Assembly (NCBI GenBank): GCA_964501315.1
Contig: CAZCSO010000002.1
Span: 62,001 to 126,000, forward strand
Source: UBA5603 sp964501315
GTDB lineage: Bacteria > Bacillota_I > Bacilli_A > Izemoplasmatales > Hujiaoplasmataceae
Length of the DNA: 64,000 nt
Reading direction: 5' to 3'
The translations under genes were made by a program, and so were the position numbers. Of this stretch, positions 8,613 through 17,223 are shown in pieces. Position 1 is the first letter of the stretch; each line of letters starts with the position of its first letter. The notes under the pieces were generated by a model that saw nothing but the letters and a program-made list of their open reading frames with translations, made no database searches and was not told the DNA's origin.

Positions 8613-9934
8613 TATCCAATTATGATTTTAGCTGGGGAATATTCGACGTTTGATACGTTGGGATGTCCCCAGTTTTTATTAAAGATTCCAAAGATAGTAA
8701 TGGGGCCTAAACGACCGACAAACATCAACACCATGATGACCCATTTTGAAGCCGAACTGAGAACGGGTGTGATGCCCAATGACAAGCCTACTGTGCCAAA
8801 CGCCGAAATGGCTTCAAACATCAATTCGGTAAACGGATTGGTAATGGCTGGGTTATTGTATTCAATCATCGACAGGATGATAAATCCCGTAAACAATAAA
8901 CTGATGGCTATACCCGCCAACGTAAATGCTTTTAACCGTGTTTCATCATCGATTTTCTTTTGTTTGACAATAGTCGGCTTTCCTCTTAAGAAGTTAATCG
9001 TTGAGAAAATCATGGTATAGAAGGTAGTTGTCTTGATACCACCACCGGTAGAGTTAGGGGAGGCTCCGACAAACATGAGACCCATGATTAAAGCAAGAGA
9101 AGGAATCGTCAATGAACCAATGTTAACGGTTGAAAATCCGGCGGTACGTGTCGTAACGCTTTGAAATAAGGCTTGTAACCAAGTAACCGAATCATAATTA
9201 GTAAACTTGATTAGAAACATACCAAAAATAATGAGGATTGCGGATATTTTGATGACGGCACGGGTATAAATCGTCAAATCGCTCCATTTTTTCTTTTTTG
9301 CAATGTCGAAAATAACGATAAAACCGATACCACCAATGATAATCATCAACATCGTTGAAATATTGAGTAGAATGTTATCTTTGTAGCCTACAAGGCTGTT
9401 CGAACCTAAAATGTCAAAGCCTGCATTATTGAACGATGATATGGCATGAAAGGCGCTGTGGCCCAACGCTTCCCAAAAAGAATAATCTTTTATGAAAACG
9501 ATAAAATTCATAATGAGACCGACGAGTTCAATGGCGAACGACGTCATGATGATTTTTCTGACGAGTTTGACCATCCCACGAATCGAAGGTTGATTCATCG
9601 CTTCTTTGAGTACATAACGTTCCATAACGCCAATACGAATTCCCAACAACATTAGAACGTAAATAGCAATGGTCACAATCCCCAAACCGCCGATGTGAAT
9701 CAAAACGGCTAAGATGATTTTACCAAATGTCGATAGCGTAATCGATAGGTTTGAAATGGTCGATAAGCCCGTGACGCAAATGGCCGACGTAGCGGTAAAA
9801 AAAGCATCAACCCAAGAAATCGATTGACCTTCTTGAACAGAGATCGGTAATTTTAGAATCAAGGTTCCTACCATAATGATCCCTAGGAAACTGAGTACGA
9901 TAATGACCAGAGGGGATAAATGCCATTTTTTCAT
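8612..9934 (-). CDS. ktrB: KtrB/TrkH-family potassium uptake channel
   Basis: Integral membrane K+ (Na+-coupled) translocation subunit of 440 residues with four pore repeats. The selectivity-filter glycines are seen in order: CVTGLS, FNNAGFD, TRTAGFS and GTVGLS, with helical hairpins between them. Also present is the GASPNSTGGGIKTTTF loop of KtrB/TrkH. It needs a cytoplasmic RCK gating subunit (KtrA/TrkA), which is not adjacent here; the gene is monocistronic with its own promoter and terminator. Start ATG 9934 has GAGGAG upstream. The length, close to 440-450, fits KtrB better than the longer TrkH. Confidence 0.9.
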   Translation of the reverse strand: MKKWHLSPLVIIVLSFLGIIMVGTLILKLPISVQEGQSISWVDAFFTATSAICVTGLSTISNLSITLSTFGKIILAVLIHIGGLGIVTIAIYVLMLLGIRIGVMERYVLKEAMNQPSIRGMVKLVRKIIMTSFAIELVGLIMNFIVFIKDYSFWEALGHSAFHAISSFNNAGFDILGSNSLVGYKDNILLNISTMLMIIIGGIGFIVIFDIAKKKKWSDLTIYTRAVIKISAILIIFGMFLIKFTNYDSVTWLQALFQSVTTRTAGFSTVNIGSLTIPSLALIMGLMFVGASPNSTGGGIKTTTFYTMIFSTINFLRGKPTIVKQKKIDDETRLKAFTLAGIAISLLFTGFIILSMIEYNNPAITNPFTELMFEAISAFGTVGLSLGITPVLSSASKWVIMVLMFVGRLGPITIFGIFNKNWGHPNVSNVEYSPAKIIIG

Positions 9935-9979
9935 AATAAAAACTCCTCAAAAAACGAGTGGTGAATAAATCAATATCAT

Positions 9980-10008
9980 ATTATACACCGTTTTGTTTTT
10001 TTTAACAA
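9980..10008 (-). promoter_or_regulatory. Sigma-A promoter of the potassium-channel gene
   Basis: On the minus strand TTGTTA (10008-10003), a 17-base spacer and a perfect TATAAT (9985-9980), about 45 bases before the start codon. Confidence 0.75.
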
Positions 10009-10096
10009 CCGCAATTGTACTTGCAGGGTCCGATCGATGAACAATCATTTTCAAACGAAATTTCTTAAAAAGAATACAATGACGATTTCCCCTCTA

Positions 10097-10105
10097 TGGT
10101 ATAAT
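10097..10105 (+). promoter_or_regulatory. Extended -10 of the guanylate-kinase-like gene
   Basis: TGGTATAAT sits 27 bases before the ATG at 10132. No good -35 hexamer is seen, as is common for TGn-type promoters. Confidence 0.6.
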
Positions 10106-10131
10106 AGGTTTTATCAAAGGAGTGAGTCGGT

Positions 10132-10710
10132 ATGTTATTGTTGTTAGGCCCCAGTGCTTCTGGAAAAACGGAATCCGCTAAGATTATGATCAATCGTTAT
10201 CCGATTTCTCGGGTTGTGACGTATACCACTCGTCCTAAACGAATCAATGAAATTGATGGATTCGATTATCACTTCGTTGACGTACCAACCTTTATACAGT
10301 TAAGAGACTCGCATTTCTTTGTCGAAACCGCTCAGTACAATCAAGCCTATTACGGTACTCCGAAAAACCAAATGGCATTGGATAAATTCATAATTTTAGA
10401 ACCTCAAGGGCTTAAGTCGTTTCTAAAGCTCGAAGATTGTCCGATTGTTGCCATTTTTTTGAAAACGGACGAATCGACTCGAATCGAGCGAATGAAATTA
10501 CGGAAAGATCGCATCGAAGACATCCGCAAGCGGATTGAATCCGATCGCGTCCAATTTGATCTCTCCAAGATTGAAGGATTGGATTTAGTCATCGATACGA
10601 CGAATATTCCCCTATCCGATTTAGCCGACTTAATTTATAACAATTATCAAACGATTTTACAGAAGAAATCTCAGCCGTTTGAGCAGCTTTCGTTGTTCAA
10701 TGAGAGCTGA
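10132..10710 (+). CDS. Guanylate-kinase-like P-loop kinase
   Basis: 192 residues with P-loop GPSASGKT at 6-13, the GMP-binding VTYTTRPKRINEIDGFDYHFV segment and YYGTPKN, all as in guanylate kinase. The lid region carries RxxxRKDRIEDIRKR. Family enzymes phosphorylate GMP to GDP. The usual DVQGA motif is replaced by LEPQG and the protein is slightly short, so it may be a divergent Gmk or a paralogue with another nucleotide or protein substrate; gmk normally sits beside rpoZ or dfp, which are not here. ATG 10132 has AAAGGAG upstream. It is a single-gene unit. Confidence 0.7.
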   Translation: MLLLLGPSASGKTESAKIMINRYPISRVVTYTTRPKRINEIDGFDYHFVDVPTFIQLRDSHFFVETAQYNQAYYGTPKNQMALDKFIILEPQGLKSFLKLEDCPIVAIFLKTDESTRIERMKLRKDRIEDIRKRIESDRVQFDLSKIEGLDLVIDTTNIPLSDLADLIYNNYQTILQKKSQPFEQLSLFNES

Positions 10711-10763
10711 CCACGCATCAAAATGCAACTTTAAGCATATGAGTAGAAATAATCAAAAATATT

Positions 10764-10772
10764 TGTTACAAT
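10764..10772 (+). promoter_or_regulatory. Extended -10 of the thioredoxin operon
   Basis: TGTTACAAT (TGn-TACAAT) lies 36 bases before the trxA start, in the gap after the kinase-like gene. Confidence 0.5.
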
Positions 10773-10807
10773 AAACTCGAAATTTAAAATAATTGGAGGA
10801 ATTAATC

Positions 10808-11119
10808 ATGACCGTAAAAATTACTGCTGAAAATTTTCAAAAAGAAGTATTAGAATCACCCATTCCTGTCGTAGTCGACTTTTGGGCTGCTTGGTGCCGT
10901 CCTTGCATGATGTTAGGACCCATCATTGAAGACATCGCAAAAGATATGGAAGGCAAAATCAAAGTTGGAAAAGTCAATGTTGATGAAGAAGGCTTATTAG
11001 CCAATCAATATCGGATTTCTTCAATTCCAACCGTTATGACTTTCAAAGACGGTAAAGTTTCCGCGCAAGTCATTGGATTATTACGCAAAGAAGATCTGAT
11101 TAAACGTTTAGGTCTGTAA
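10808..11119 (+). CDS. trxA: Thioredoxin
   Basis: 103-residue cytoplasmic thioredoxin with the active site W-C30-R-P-C33 (usual: WCGPC), DFWAAWC upstream and the cis-proline in SIPTV. It reduces protein disulfides and is recharged by the reductase encoded next. The start at ATG 10808 is chosen because GGAGGA lies 7 bases before it; a Met five codons upstream has no ribosome site. The reductase gene starts 1 base after its stop, so they form a two-gene operon with one terminator. Confidence 0.92.
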   Translation: MTVKITAENFQKEVLESPIPVVVDFWAAWCRPCMMLGPIIEDIAKDMEGKIKVGKVNVDEEGLLANQYRISSIPTVMTFKDGKVSAQVIGLLRKEDLIKRLGL

Positions 11120-11120
11120 G

Positions 11121-11984
11121 ATGATTGACGTATTAATCGTTGGCGGTGGGCCTGCCGGTATTTCGGCAGCCATTTATTTGCAACGATTTAAATGGAACGT
11201 TGTCGTAATTTCCAAAGACTACGGAGCCCTTGCACAAAGCACACACATTGAAAACTATTATGGTTTTGAAAATCCGATAACGGGAAAAGAATTAATCGAG
11301 GCCGGATTAGCGCAAGCGAAACGCATCGGTGTGACCGTTAACGAAAACGAAGAAGTATTGACCATTAACGGGACGGGCCCTTTTCAAATCAAAACGAATC
11401 GTTCTGACTATCAAGCTAAAACGATTTTGTTAGCGACAGGAATGAGCCGACCGAATTTGCGGGTTAAAGGATTTGCCACACTATCGGGAAAAGGAGTTTC
11501 CTTCTGCGGTATTTGCGATGGATTTTTGTACCGTAATAAAAAAATCGGTATCGTTGGTTCGGGTGAATTTATGCTCGAAGAACTGGAAGTCTTAAAAGCC
11601 TTTTCGAGCGACATTACCATCTTCACCAATGGCGAACCCTTGAAAGTCGATGTTGATTCGACTCAAGTCATTACCGAACCCATTACGGAACTACTGGGTG
11701 TGGATCACCTAACGGGAATTCAAACCAAAACGAATACATTCGAATTGGATGCATTATTTCTTGCGGCAGGGACACCTTCTGCTTCCGATTTTGCCGTCCG
11801 AATGGGTGCATTCGTCAATCCAAAAAATGAAATTGAAGTGGATCCGCTATTTTCGACCAATATCCCAGGATTGTACGCAGCTGGCGATTGTGTTGGCGGA
11901 TTACTCCAAATTTCAAAAGCGGTCAGTGACGGTGCCAACGCCGCTATCGCCATTAATAAATACCTAAAATCGAAAACGTCTTGA
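11121..11984 (+). CDS. trxB: Thioredoxin-reductase-like flavoprotein lacking the NADPH-binding motif
   Basis: 287 residues (typical TrxB is about 310). The FAD fold is intact: GGGPAGISAA (8-17) and the C-terminal GDCVGGLLQ. The redox pair is C129-G-I-C132-D-G. In the second Rossmann domain GxGxxAxE is GSGEFMLEE, and the HRRxxxR stretch that grips the NADPH 2'-phosphate is replaced by FTNGEPLKVD (168-177), with no arginines. The enzyme may take electrons from ferredoxin, NADH or another donor, as described for ferredoxin- or deeply-rooted-type reductases. Its position one base after trxA supports a thioredoxin partner. Confidence 0.82.
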   Translation: MIDVLIVGGGPAGISAAIYLQRFKWNVVVISKDYGALAQSTHIENYYGFENPITGKELIEAGLAQAKRIGVTVNENEEVLTINGTGPFQIKTNRSDYQAKTILLATGMSRPNLRVKGFATLSGKGVSFCGICDGFLYRNKKIGIVGSGEFMLEELEVLKAFSSDITIFTNGEPLKVDVDSTQVITEPITELLGVDHLTGIQTKTNTFELDALFLAAGTPSASDFAVRMGAFVNPKNEIEVDPLFSTNIPGLYAAGDCVGGLLQISKAVSDGANAAIAINKYLKSKTS

Positions 11985-12004
11985 TTTATCAAGGCGTTTT
12001 TTTT
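11973..12004 (+). terminator. Terminator of trxA-trxB
   Basis: Twelve-bp stem (11973-11984 with 11989-12000, one G-U pair), TTTA loop, then a run of eight Ts. The stop codon lies in the left arm. Confidence 0.88.
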
Positions 12005-12060
12005 ATGCCATTATTTTCATAATCACTTTTCTTAACCCCCGTTTCCAATTCTTGAATGTG

Positions 12061-12069
12061 TGTTATAAT
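12061..12069 (+). promoter_or_regulatory. Extended -10 of the chorismate-mutase operon
   Basis: TGTTATAAT, 37 bases before the chorismate mutase start and after the trxB terminator. Confidence 0.55.
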
Positions 12070-12105
12070 TAAATGTTGTCTAACATAACTAATCGAGGTG
12101 AAATT

Positions 12106-12387
12106 ATGGACGAATTATCACTTTATCGTAGTGAAATCGATCAAATTGACAAGCAAATGAAGGACTTATTTCTCAAACGAATGGAAATTGTTAAGAAAAT
12201 CACCAAGTGGAAAATGAAGCATAATTATCCGATTTTTGATCCAAAACGCGAAAAATTCGTTGTGGAACAAAATTCAAAAGATATCGTTCATTCGCCTCAT
12301 CATGATACGTATGTGGCGTTCTTGAACTCACTTTTGGCATTATCGAAAGAATACCAAAACCAGTTGATGGAGGAAATGAACCAATGA
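12106..12387 (+). CDS. Stand-alone chorismate mutase (AroQ type)
   Basis: 93-residue all-helical AroQ-class enzyme that converts chorismate to prephenate. Residues matching the E. coli P-protein active site are present: R8, R25 (KRMEIV), K36 (KWKMKH), D45 and R48-E49 (DPKRE). ATG 12106 with GAGGTG is used, not the ATG 33 bases before. The stop overlaps the aldolase start by 4 bp (ATGA). No other shikimate-pathway gene is nearby, so whether it serves phenylalanine/tyrosine synthesis or another role is open. Confidence 0.8.
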   Translation: MDELSLYRSEIDQIDKQMKDLFLKRMEIVKKITKWKMKHNYPIFDPKREKFVVEQNSKDIVHSPHHDTYVAFLNSLLALSKEYQNQLMEEMNQ

Positions 12388-13397
12388 AATGGATAGATTT
12401 ACGAAGCGACACCGTTACCATGCCAACCGATGAAATGCGTCAAGCGATGCTGACGGCGGAAGTGGGCGACGATGTTTTTCAAGATGATCCGACAGCCAAC
12501 CGACTTGAAACGCTTGCGGCGAAAATGTTTAAAAAAGAAGATGCTGTTTTCGTCCCATCCGGTACGTTTTCAAATCAGTTGGCTTTATTCACGCATACAC
12601 GCCATGGCGATGAGGTTTTGGTAGATCAAAATGCGCATATCGTCATTCATGAATCCGGAGCTTCATCGATTATTGCAGGGGTTCAATTATTTACCTTGGA
12701 AAGTCAAAATGGAATCTGGGATTTAGAAAAATTAAAACGGTCCATTAAAGAAGCATCCACCTTTACGGCAGGAACGAAATTAATCTGCATTGAAAATGCT
12801 TATAATGGCCGCGTATTGCCACTGGATTATATGAAACAAGTCTATGAAATTGCCCATGAACGATCAATACCCGTTCACCTTGACGGAGCTCGTGTTTTTA
12901 ATGCGGCAACATCCTTAAAATGCGACGTATCGGAAATTGCACAATACGCTGACAGCGTTTCGGTATGCTTGTCTAAAGGCTTGGCTGCTCCGGTTGGGAC
13001 GGTTTTAGTGGGATCCAAAGAATTCATTAAACGAGCTCGCGACAAACGCAAACTTATGGGCGGTGGCATGCGCCAAATCGGATTCTTGGCCGCTGCGGGT
13101 ATCATTGCATTAGAAACCATGTCTAAACGACTGAAAGAAGACCATGATAACGCAGACTATCTCGTTCGACAACTTAAGACGATACCTAAGGTAACCGTCG
13201 ATGAAACTCAAAGAGACATCAATATTGTTTTCTTTGACATCGATGATGACCGAAAAGAAGGCCTTGAAGCCTATTTGCTTGACCATCATGTCAAGATTTT
13301 ACCGTATGAACACCCGTTCCGTTTTGTCACTCATTATGGTGTAACGAAAGAAGACATCGATACCGTCATTCAATTGATGAGGAGTTATTTCAATTGA
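12384..13397 (+). CDS. ltaE: Low-specificity L-threonine aldolase
   Basis: PLP enzyme splitting L-threonine or allo-threonine to glycine and acetaldehyde. The family N-terminus IDLRSDTVTMPTDEMRQAM and GDDVFQDDPTANRLE are clear, as are the PLP-contacting HLDGAR (Asp167) and the Schiff-base K198 in CLSKGLAAPVG. 337 residues is normal. It overlaps the chorismate mutase by 4 bp and its own stop overlaps the NUDIX start, so the unit is translationally coupled. In a fermenter it could supply glycine and acetaldehyde. Confidence 0.9.
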   Translation: MKWIDLRSDTVTMPTDEMRQAMLTAEVGDDVFQDDPTANRLETLAAKMFKKEDAVFVPSGTFSNQLALFTHTRHGDEVLVDQNAHIVIHESGASSIIAGVQLFTLESQNGIWDLEKLKRSIKEASTFTAGTKLICIENAYNGRVLPLDYMKQVYEIAHERSIPVHLDGARVFNAATSLKCDVSEIAQYADSVSVCLSKGLAAPVGTVLVGSKEFIKRARDKRKLMGGGMRQIGFLAAAGIIALETMSKRLKEDHDNADYLVRQLKTIPKVTVDETQRDINIVFFDIDDDRKEGLEAYLLDHHVKILPYEHPFRFVTHYGVTKEDIDTVIQLMRSYFN

Positions 13398-13921
13398 TGA
13401 AGCGCTTGTTAACGATCTATCGACAACCCAATCTAAATTTGGATACTTCTCATAAGATGAAACGTACGGCCTATCGAGCGATTATCTTCAATCAGGATCG
13501 TTTGCTTGTGATACAATCGCAAAAATACGGAGAAATCAAATTCCCCGGCGGAGGAAAAGAACCGAATGAATCCGCATTTGATGTGTTAAAGCGAGAGGTA
13601 CTCGAAGAAACAGGCTATCGAATTAAACGGACCATCGTCCCATTTGGATCGACACTTGAATATTCTGAAGATCATTTCACAGATTATGAATTGTTCATTC
13701 AAGATTCTCGGTATTACCTTTGTGACATTTATCCTGAAGCCGTTGAGCCAAACTATTTCGATTATGAAATTGACTATGGTTACTATCCAAAATGGGTAAC
13801 GCTTGAAGAAGCGATTAAGACGAATGAAACCATCATCAAAAACGATAAAATACCCTGGCTTGAACGCGACACTCTGGTCATGAAACTGTTAGCGGATTTG
13901 AGGGATAATCATGCGGATTAA
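13397..13921 (+). CDS. NUDIX hydrolase
   Basis: Pyrophosphohydrolase of unknown substrate. The NUDIX box G-x5-E-x7-REV-x-EE-x-GY is complete at about residues 50-73 (GGGKEPNE, then REVLEETGY), giving the Mg2+ site. The region after it is rich in aromatic residues. The ATG at 13397 overlaps the aldolase stop (TGATG); a TTG three bases upstream is closer to the GGAG site, so the start could be either. The 3' end overlaps the next gene by 11 bp. Confidence 0.8.
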   Translation: MKRLLTIYRQPNLNLDTSHKMKRTAYRAIIFNQDRLLVIQSQKYGEIKFPGGGKEPNESAFDVLKREVLEETGYRIKRTIVPFGSTLEYSEDHFTDYELFIQDSRYYLCDIYPEAVEPNYFDYEIDYGYYPKWVTLEEAIKTNETIIKNDKIPWLERDTLVMKLLADLRDNHAD

Positions 13922-14651
13922 TGTATACATTAGCTCGACGGGATATTGTTCCAGGCGAGAAGCCGATCGGTTGATAGAAAGCAATCGTGTAACCATTGAT
14001 CATCAACCCGCTCTTAAAGGAATGGACGTACAAGATAATCAAACGGTTTGTATTGATGGAATTCCTTTGCTTTATCGACCAAAATGGGTGACCATTGCCT
14101 ATCATAAACCGGTGGGCATTGAGTCCACAACCGATCAGAAGAAACCACATAACATCATCGATGCCATTGGCTATCCAGAACGGGTTTTCCCCATTGGTCG
14201 ATTGGACAAAGCGACCTCTGGTTTAATTTTATTGACCAATGATGGTCAAATTGTCAATCAAATATTGCGTAGTGAAAACGCCCATGAAAAAGAGTATCTC
14301 GTTCAAGTGGACCATCCCTTCGATAATCAGTTTTTGTATCAAATGGCGCAAGGTGTTGAAATTTACAATCCCGTTCGCCATGAGAAAACAATTACTAAAC
14401 CCGCTACGATTACTTCGGTTACATCCAATTCGTTTCGGCTGATTATTGTCCAAGGTTTGAATTTGCAAATCAGGCGCATGTGTCAAGCGCTTGGGTACCG
14501 AGTGACTTCTCTAAAACGGCTACGAATCATGAACATTCATTTGGGCGATTTGCCGATAGGAAAATGGCGTTACTTAACTGAGAATGAAACCCAAACGCTG
14601 ATGAAACTAACCCATCAGGACGCAACACCCATTTCCAAAAATAATGTTTGA
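13911..14651 (+). CDS. RsuA/RluB/RluF-family pseudouridine synthase with S4 domain
   Basis: An N-terminal S4 RNA-binding domain (about 1-55, RINVYISSTGYCSRREADRLI) is followed by the catalytic domain with Asp99 in PIGRLDKATSGLILLTNDG. The C-terminal LNLQIRRMCQALGY and V-x-SLKRLRI motifs fit RluF, which modifies U2604 of 23S rRNA; RluB or RsuA targets cannot be excluded. 246 residues is typical. It starts 11 bp inside the NUDIX gene and ends at a TGA that lies within the -35 region of the rnf promoter. Confidence 0.82.
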   Translation: MRINVYISSTGYCSRREADRLIESNRVTIDHQPALKGMDVQDNQTVCIDGIPLLYRPKWVTIAYHKPVGIESTTDQKKPHNIIDAIGYPERVFPIGRLDKATSGLILLTNDGQIVNQILRSENAHEKEYLVQVDHPFDNQFLYQMAQGVEIYNPVRHEKTITKPATITSVTSNSFRLIIVQGLNLQIRRMCQALGYRVTSLKRLRIMNIHLGDLPIGKWRYLTENETQTLMKLTHQDATPISKNNV

Positions 14652-14681
14652 GTCTTCAATCAAGTGTGATATAATATCACA
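14648..14681 (+). promoter_or_regulatory. rnf operon promoter with palindromic operator over the -10
   Basis: TTGAGT (14648-14653), 16-base spacer, TATAAT (14670-14675) preceded by TG. A 17-base perfect palindrome with 8-base arms, TGTGATAT-A-ATATCACA (14665-14681), covers the -10 and the bases just after it, where a repressor would block RNA polymerase. The TGTGA/TCACA ends resemble Rex or Crp/Fnr-type sites but the 7-base centre is one longer than those consensuses. The regulator is unknown. Confidence 0.7.
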
Positions 14682-14726
14682 TGGTTCAAAAATAGAAACG
14701 ATAACTCAATTAGAGGAGGACAATAA

Positions 14727-16028
14727 ATGATTTTACGTAAGGCAAAAGGAATTCAAATTGACTGTCACAAACAGATGTCAAAAGAACTCCCCATGCAAGA
14801 GCACCTCAATCCTCAATTTGTTTATATTCATCTGCTTCAACAAACATCACCATTAAAGCGGGTTGTTGAAGTCGGAGATGATGTTACGATTGGACAAGTA
14901 GTAGCGTTGAGAGAAGGATTTGGAGCGATGCCAATCCATGCTTCTGTGAGTGGGAAAGTGACGGCCATAAAAAAAGTATGGCATTCAAGCGGACGAATGG
15001 TCGATGCCATAGAAATCGAAAACGATCGTCAACAACGCATGGCCGAAACCATTCAACCAGAAGCGGACACCACGCATTTTACGCGTGAAGAATTAATTAA
15101 AAAAATGCAAGATGCTGGCCTATCGGGACTCGGTGGTGCCGGATTTCCAACCTATGTGAAATATCAGACGAAATTACCCATCGATGTCGTGATCATCAAT
15201 GCCGTCGAATGCGAACCGTATTTGACCTGCGATTACATGTTAATCAATGCTTATCCTGAAAAGCTTTTAAAAGGGTTGCACTATTTGATGAGAGCTGCCA
15301 ATGCACCGAAAGGCGTGGTCTGTTTTAAATCGTATAATGTCACTGTGAAGGAATCGCTTGAGCCGTTATTGGTAAATTATCCGAATATTGAACTTAAAGA
15401 GATTAAGGATATTTACCCAGCCGGTTGGGAAAAATATGTGGTTCAACAAGTAACCAACAAAACCTACGAAGGACTTCCTGCCGAAGCAGGTGCGATCGTT
15501 GACAACTCGGCTACCGCTATGGTGTTCGCCGATGTTGTAGAAAAAAATATCCCGCTTATCTCACGTGTCGTGACCATCAGCGGTGAAGGCATCAAACAAC
15601 CACAAAACTTTTACGTTCCTCTTGGTACTCCTGTCAAAGAATTGATTGAGTTATCGGGCGGGTACGTTGATGGCTTAACTCCTGAAAAAGCATGGTATAT
15701 TGCTGGCGGACCGATGACCGGTAGAGCCATTCTTATTGATGACTTGATTGTCAACGATACGTTAAGTGCGGTATTGGTCAAACCGATGCCAGAAGAAAAA
15801 CTCCATCCTGAATGTTTGGGGTGCGGAAAATGTGCCGACGTTTGTCCTGTCTTTTTGACACCGACGGAAATTCGTAAAGCATTTGAAAATAAGGACATTG
15901 AAGGAATCAAAAAACTCAACGCAAACAAATGTATGCAATGTGGGTTATGTTCGTATGTTTGTCCTTCTCATATTGAAATTACCGATTTTGTGGCGAAAGC
16001 CAAAGATCTGTTACGGAAAGGAGCGTAA
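14727..16028 (+). CDS. rnfC: RnfC, ion-translocating oxidoreductase subunit C
   Basis: Cytoplasmic NADH-side subunit of the Rnf complex. The NADH/FMN-binding region shows GLSGLGGAGFPTYVKY and VINAVECEPYLTCD. Two [4Fe-4S] motifs follow: C363-LGCGKCADVCP and C402-MQCGLCSYVCP. At 433 residues it is a standard-length RnfC without the long alanine-rich tail of enteric forms. It has a GAGGAG ribosome site, and rnfD starts 2 bases after its stop. It is first in a CDGEAB-type operon, as in Clostridia and Acetobacterium. Confidence 0.95.
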   Translation: MILRKAKGIQIDCHKQMSKELPMQEHLNPQFVYIHLLQQTSPLKRVVEVGDDVTIGQVVALREGFGAMPIHASVSGKVTAIKKVWHSSGRMVDAIEIENDRQQRMAETIQPEADTTHFTREELIKKMQDAGLSGLGGAGFPTYVKYQTKLPIDVVIINAVECEPYLTCDYMLINAYPEKLLKGLHYLMRAANAPKGVVCFKSYNVTVKESLEPLLVNYPNIELKEIKDIYPAGWEKYVVQQVTNKTYEGLPAEAGAIVDNSATAMVFADVVEKNIPLISRVVTISGEGIKQPQNFYVPLGTPVKELIELSGGYVDGLTPEKAWYIAGGPMTGRAILIDDLIVNDTLSAVLVKPMPEEKLHPECLGCGKCADVCPVFLTPTEIRKAFENKDIEGIKKLNANKCMQCGLCSYVCPSHIEITDFVAKAKDLLRKGA

Positions 16029-16030
16029 AA

Positions 16031-17221
16031 ATGGCTCGTTTTGCAAATGGAAAAGCTCCATTCTTAAGACTATCGGATGCCCCCAATCAAGGTACGGGCA
16101 TCATCATGCGCGACTTCATGATTGGCTTGATGCCCGTCATGCTATTCGCTTGGTACAAAAACGGAATTCAAGTTTATCTTGATGGCAACATCACGTTCTT
16201 TGAAATGCTCTATCCGCTTGTGTTTATGTTGCTCGGCGGACTCATTTCAATGTTGTTTGAAGCTCTGTTTTTCATGATAACCGATCCGACAGTTCGGACG
16301 ATAAAACCATTAATGAAAAAATTGAGTGTTTCCTACGCTATGATTCCTGGATTAATCTTAGCCATGGTTTTACCGCTCTATACGCCAATTTGGGTATTGA
16401 TGTTTGGTGCCTTTATGGGAACGATCGTCGGGAAGATGTTATTTGGTGGCTTTGGAAATAATATTTTCAATCCCGCTTTGCTCGGCTATGTCGCCGTAGG
16501 ATTTACCATGTTGGGCGTTATTGGAAATGCCGGTGGTGCCTTAAATGCATCCGAAGTGTTGATTGATGCCTATGGTGGTGCAACGCCCCTTAACACCCTC
16601 GCTTCATTAAAAGACATCGACTATGACTTACTCGTCAAACCGTATGGTTCGTTATGGAATTTCTTTATCGGAACCATTCCTGGCGCATTAGCCGAAACGG
16701 GATCCTTAGCCATTATCGTTGCTTACTTATGGTTATCGATTCGTAAAGTTATTAAATGGTTCACTCCGTTAATCTATGTCGGTACCGTATTTATTTTATC
16801 GTGGTTAATTGGCATTGGATCAGGAGAAGCTGGTCTTTGGTTCCCAGTTTATAGTGTCTTATCCGGTGGATTGTTGTTTGGTGCTGTGTTCATGGCAACC
16901 GAACCCGTTACAACCCCTAGAAACCCCTTAGGGAAAATCGTATTTGCACTGTTCTTAGGGGTCCTAACCGTTTTGTTCCGCTTCATTGGCAATTTGCCAG
17001 AAGGCGTTGGAACGGCCATTATCGTCATGAATATCTTCACGATGCCGATTGACAAAACAACTGCAGTTATCCGCGCTCAAGGCGTAAAAAAAGCAACGCT
17101 TCCTTCAGTCATTGGATTGGCTCTATTTTGGTTGATTTTGGTCCTGTATGCTGTATTGAAGGCCCCGACGATTTATAGCGCCATCTTGTCGTTCTTTCCG
17201 ATGGGATTAGGAGGGTTTTAA
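16031..17221 (+). CDS. rnfD: RnfD, membrane subunit with covalent-FMN site
   Basis: 396-residue integral membrane protein with about nine or ten hydrophobic helices. The SGATPL-like flavinylation motif appears as YGGATPLNTL around residue 190, where FMN is expected to be phosphoester-linked to Thr by ApbE. MATEPVTTPRNPLGK and the FGGFGNNIFNPALLG segment are characteristic of RnfD/NqrB. It is placed 2 bp after rnfC and 2 bp before the extra FMN-binding gene. An ApbE gene is not in this window. Confidence 0.94.
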   Translation: MARFANGKAPFLRLSDAPNQGTGIIMRDFMIGLMPVMLFAWYKNGIQVYLDGNITFFEMLYPLVFMLLGGLISMLFEALFFMITDPTVRTIKPLMKKLSVSYAMIPGLILAMVLPLYTPIWVLMFGAFMGTIVGKMLFGGFGNNIFNPALLGYVAVGFTMLGVIGNAGGALNASEVLIDAYGGATPLNTLASLKDIDYDLLVKPYGSLWNFFIGTIPGALAETGSLAIIVAYLWLSIRKVIKWFTPLIYVGTVFILSWLIGIGSGEAGLWFPVYSVLSGGLLFGAVFMATEPVTTPRNPLGKIVFALFLGVLTVLFRFIGNLPEGVGTAIIVMNIFTMPIDKTTAVIRAQGVKKATLPSVIGLALFWLILVLYAVLKAPTIYSAILSFFPMGLGGF

Positions 17222-17223
17222 TT

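Noticed and set aside
14665..14681. A definite Crp/Fnr or Rex site
   Set aside because: The 7-base spacing is one longer than both consensuses; reported only as an operator of unknown regulator.
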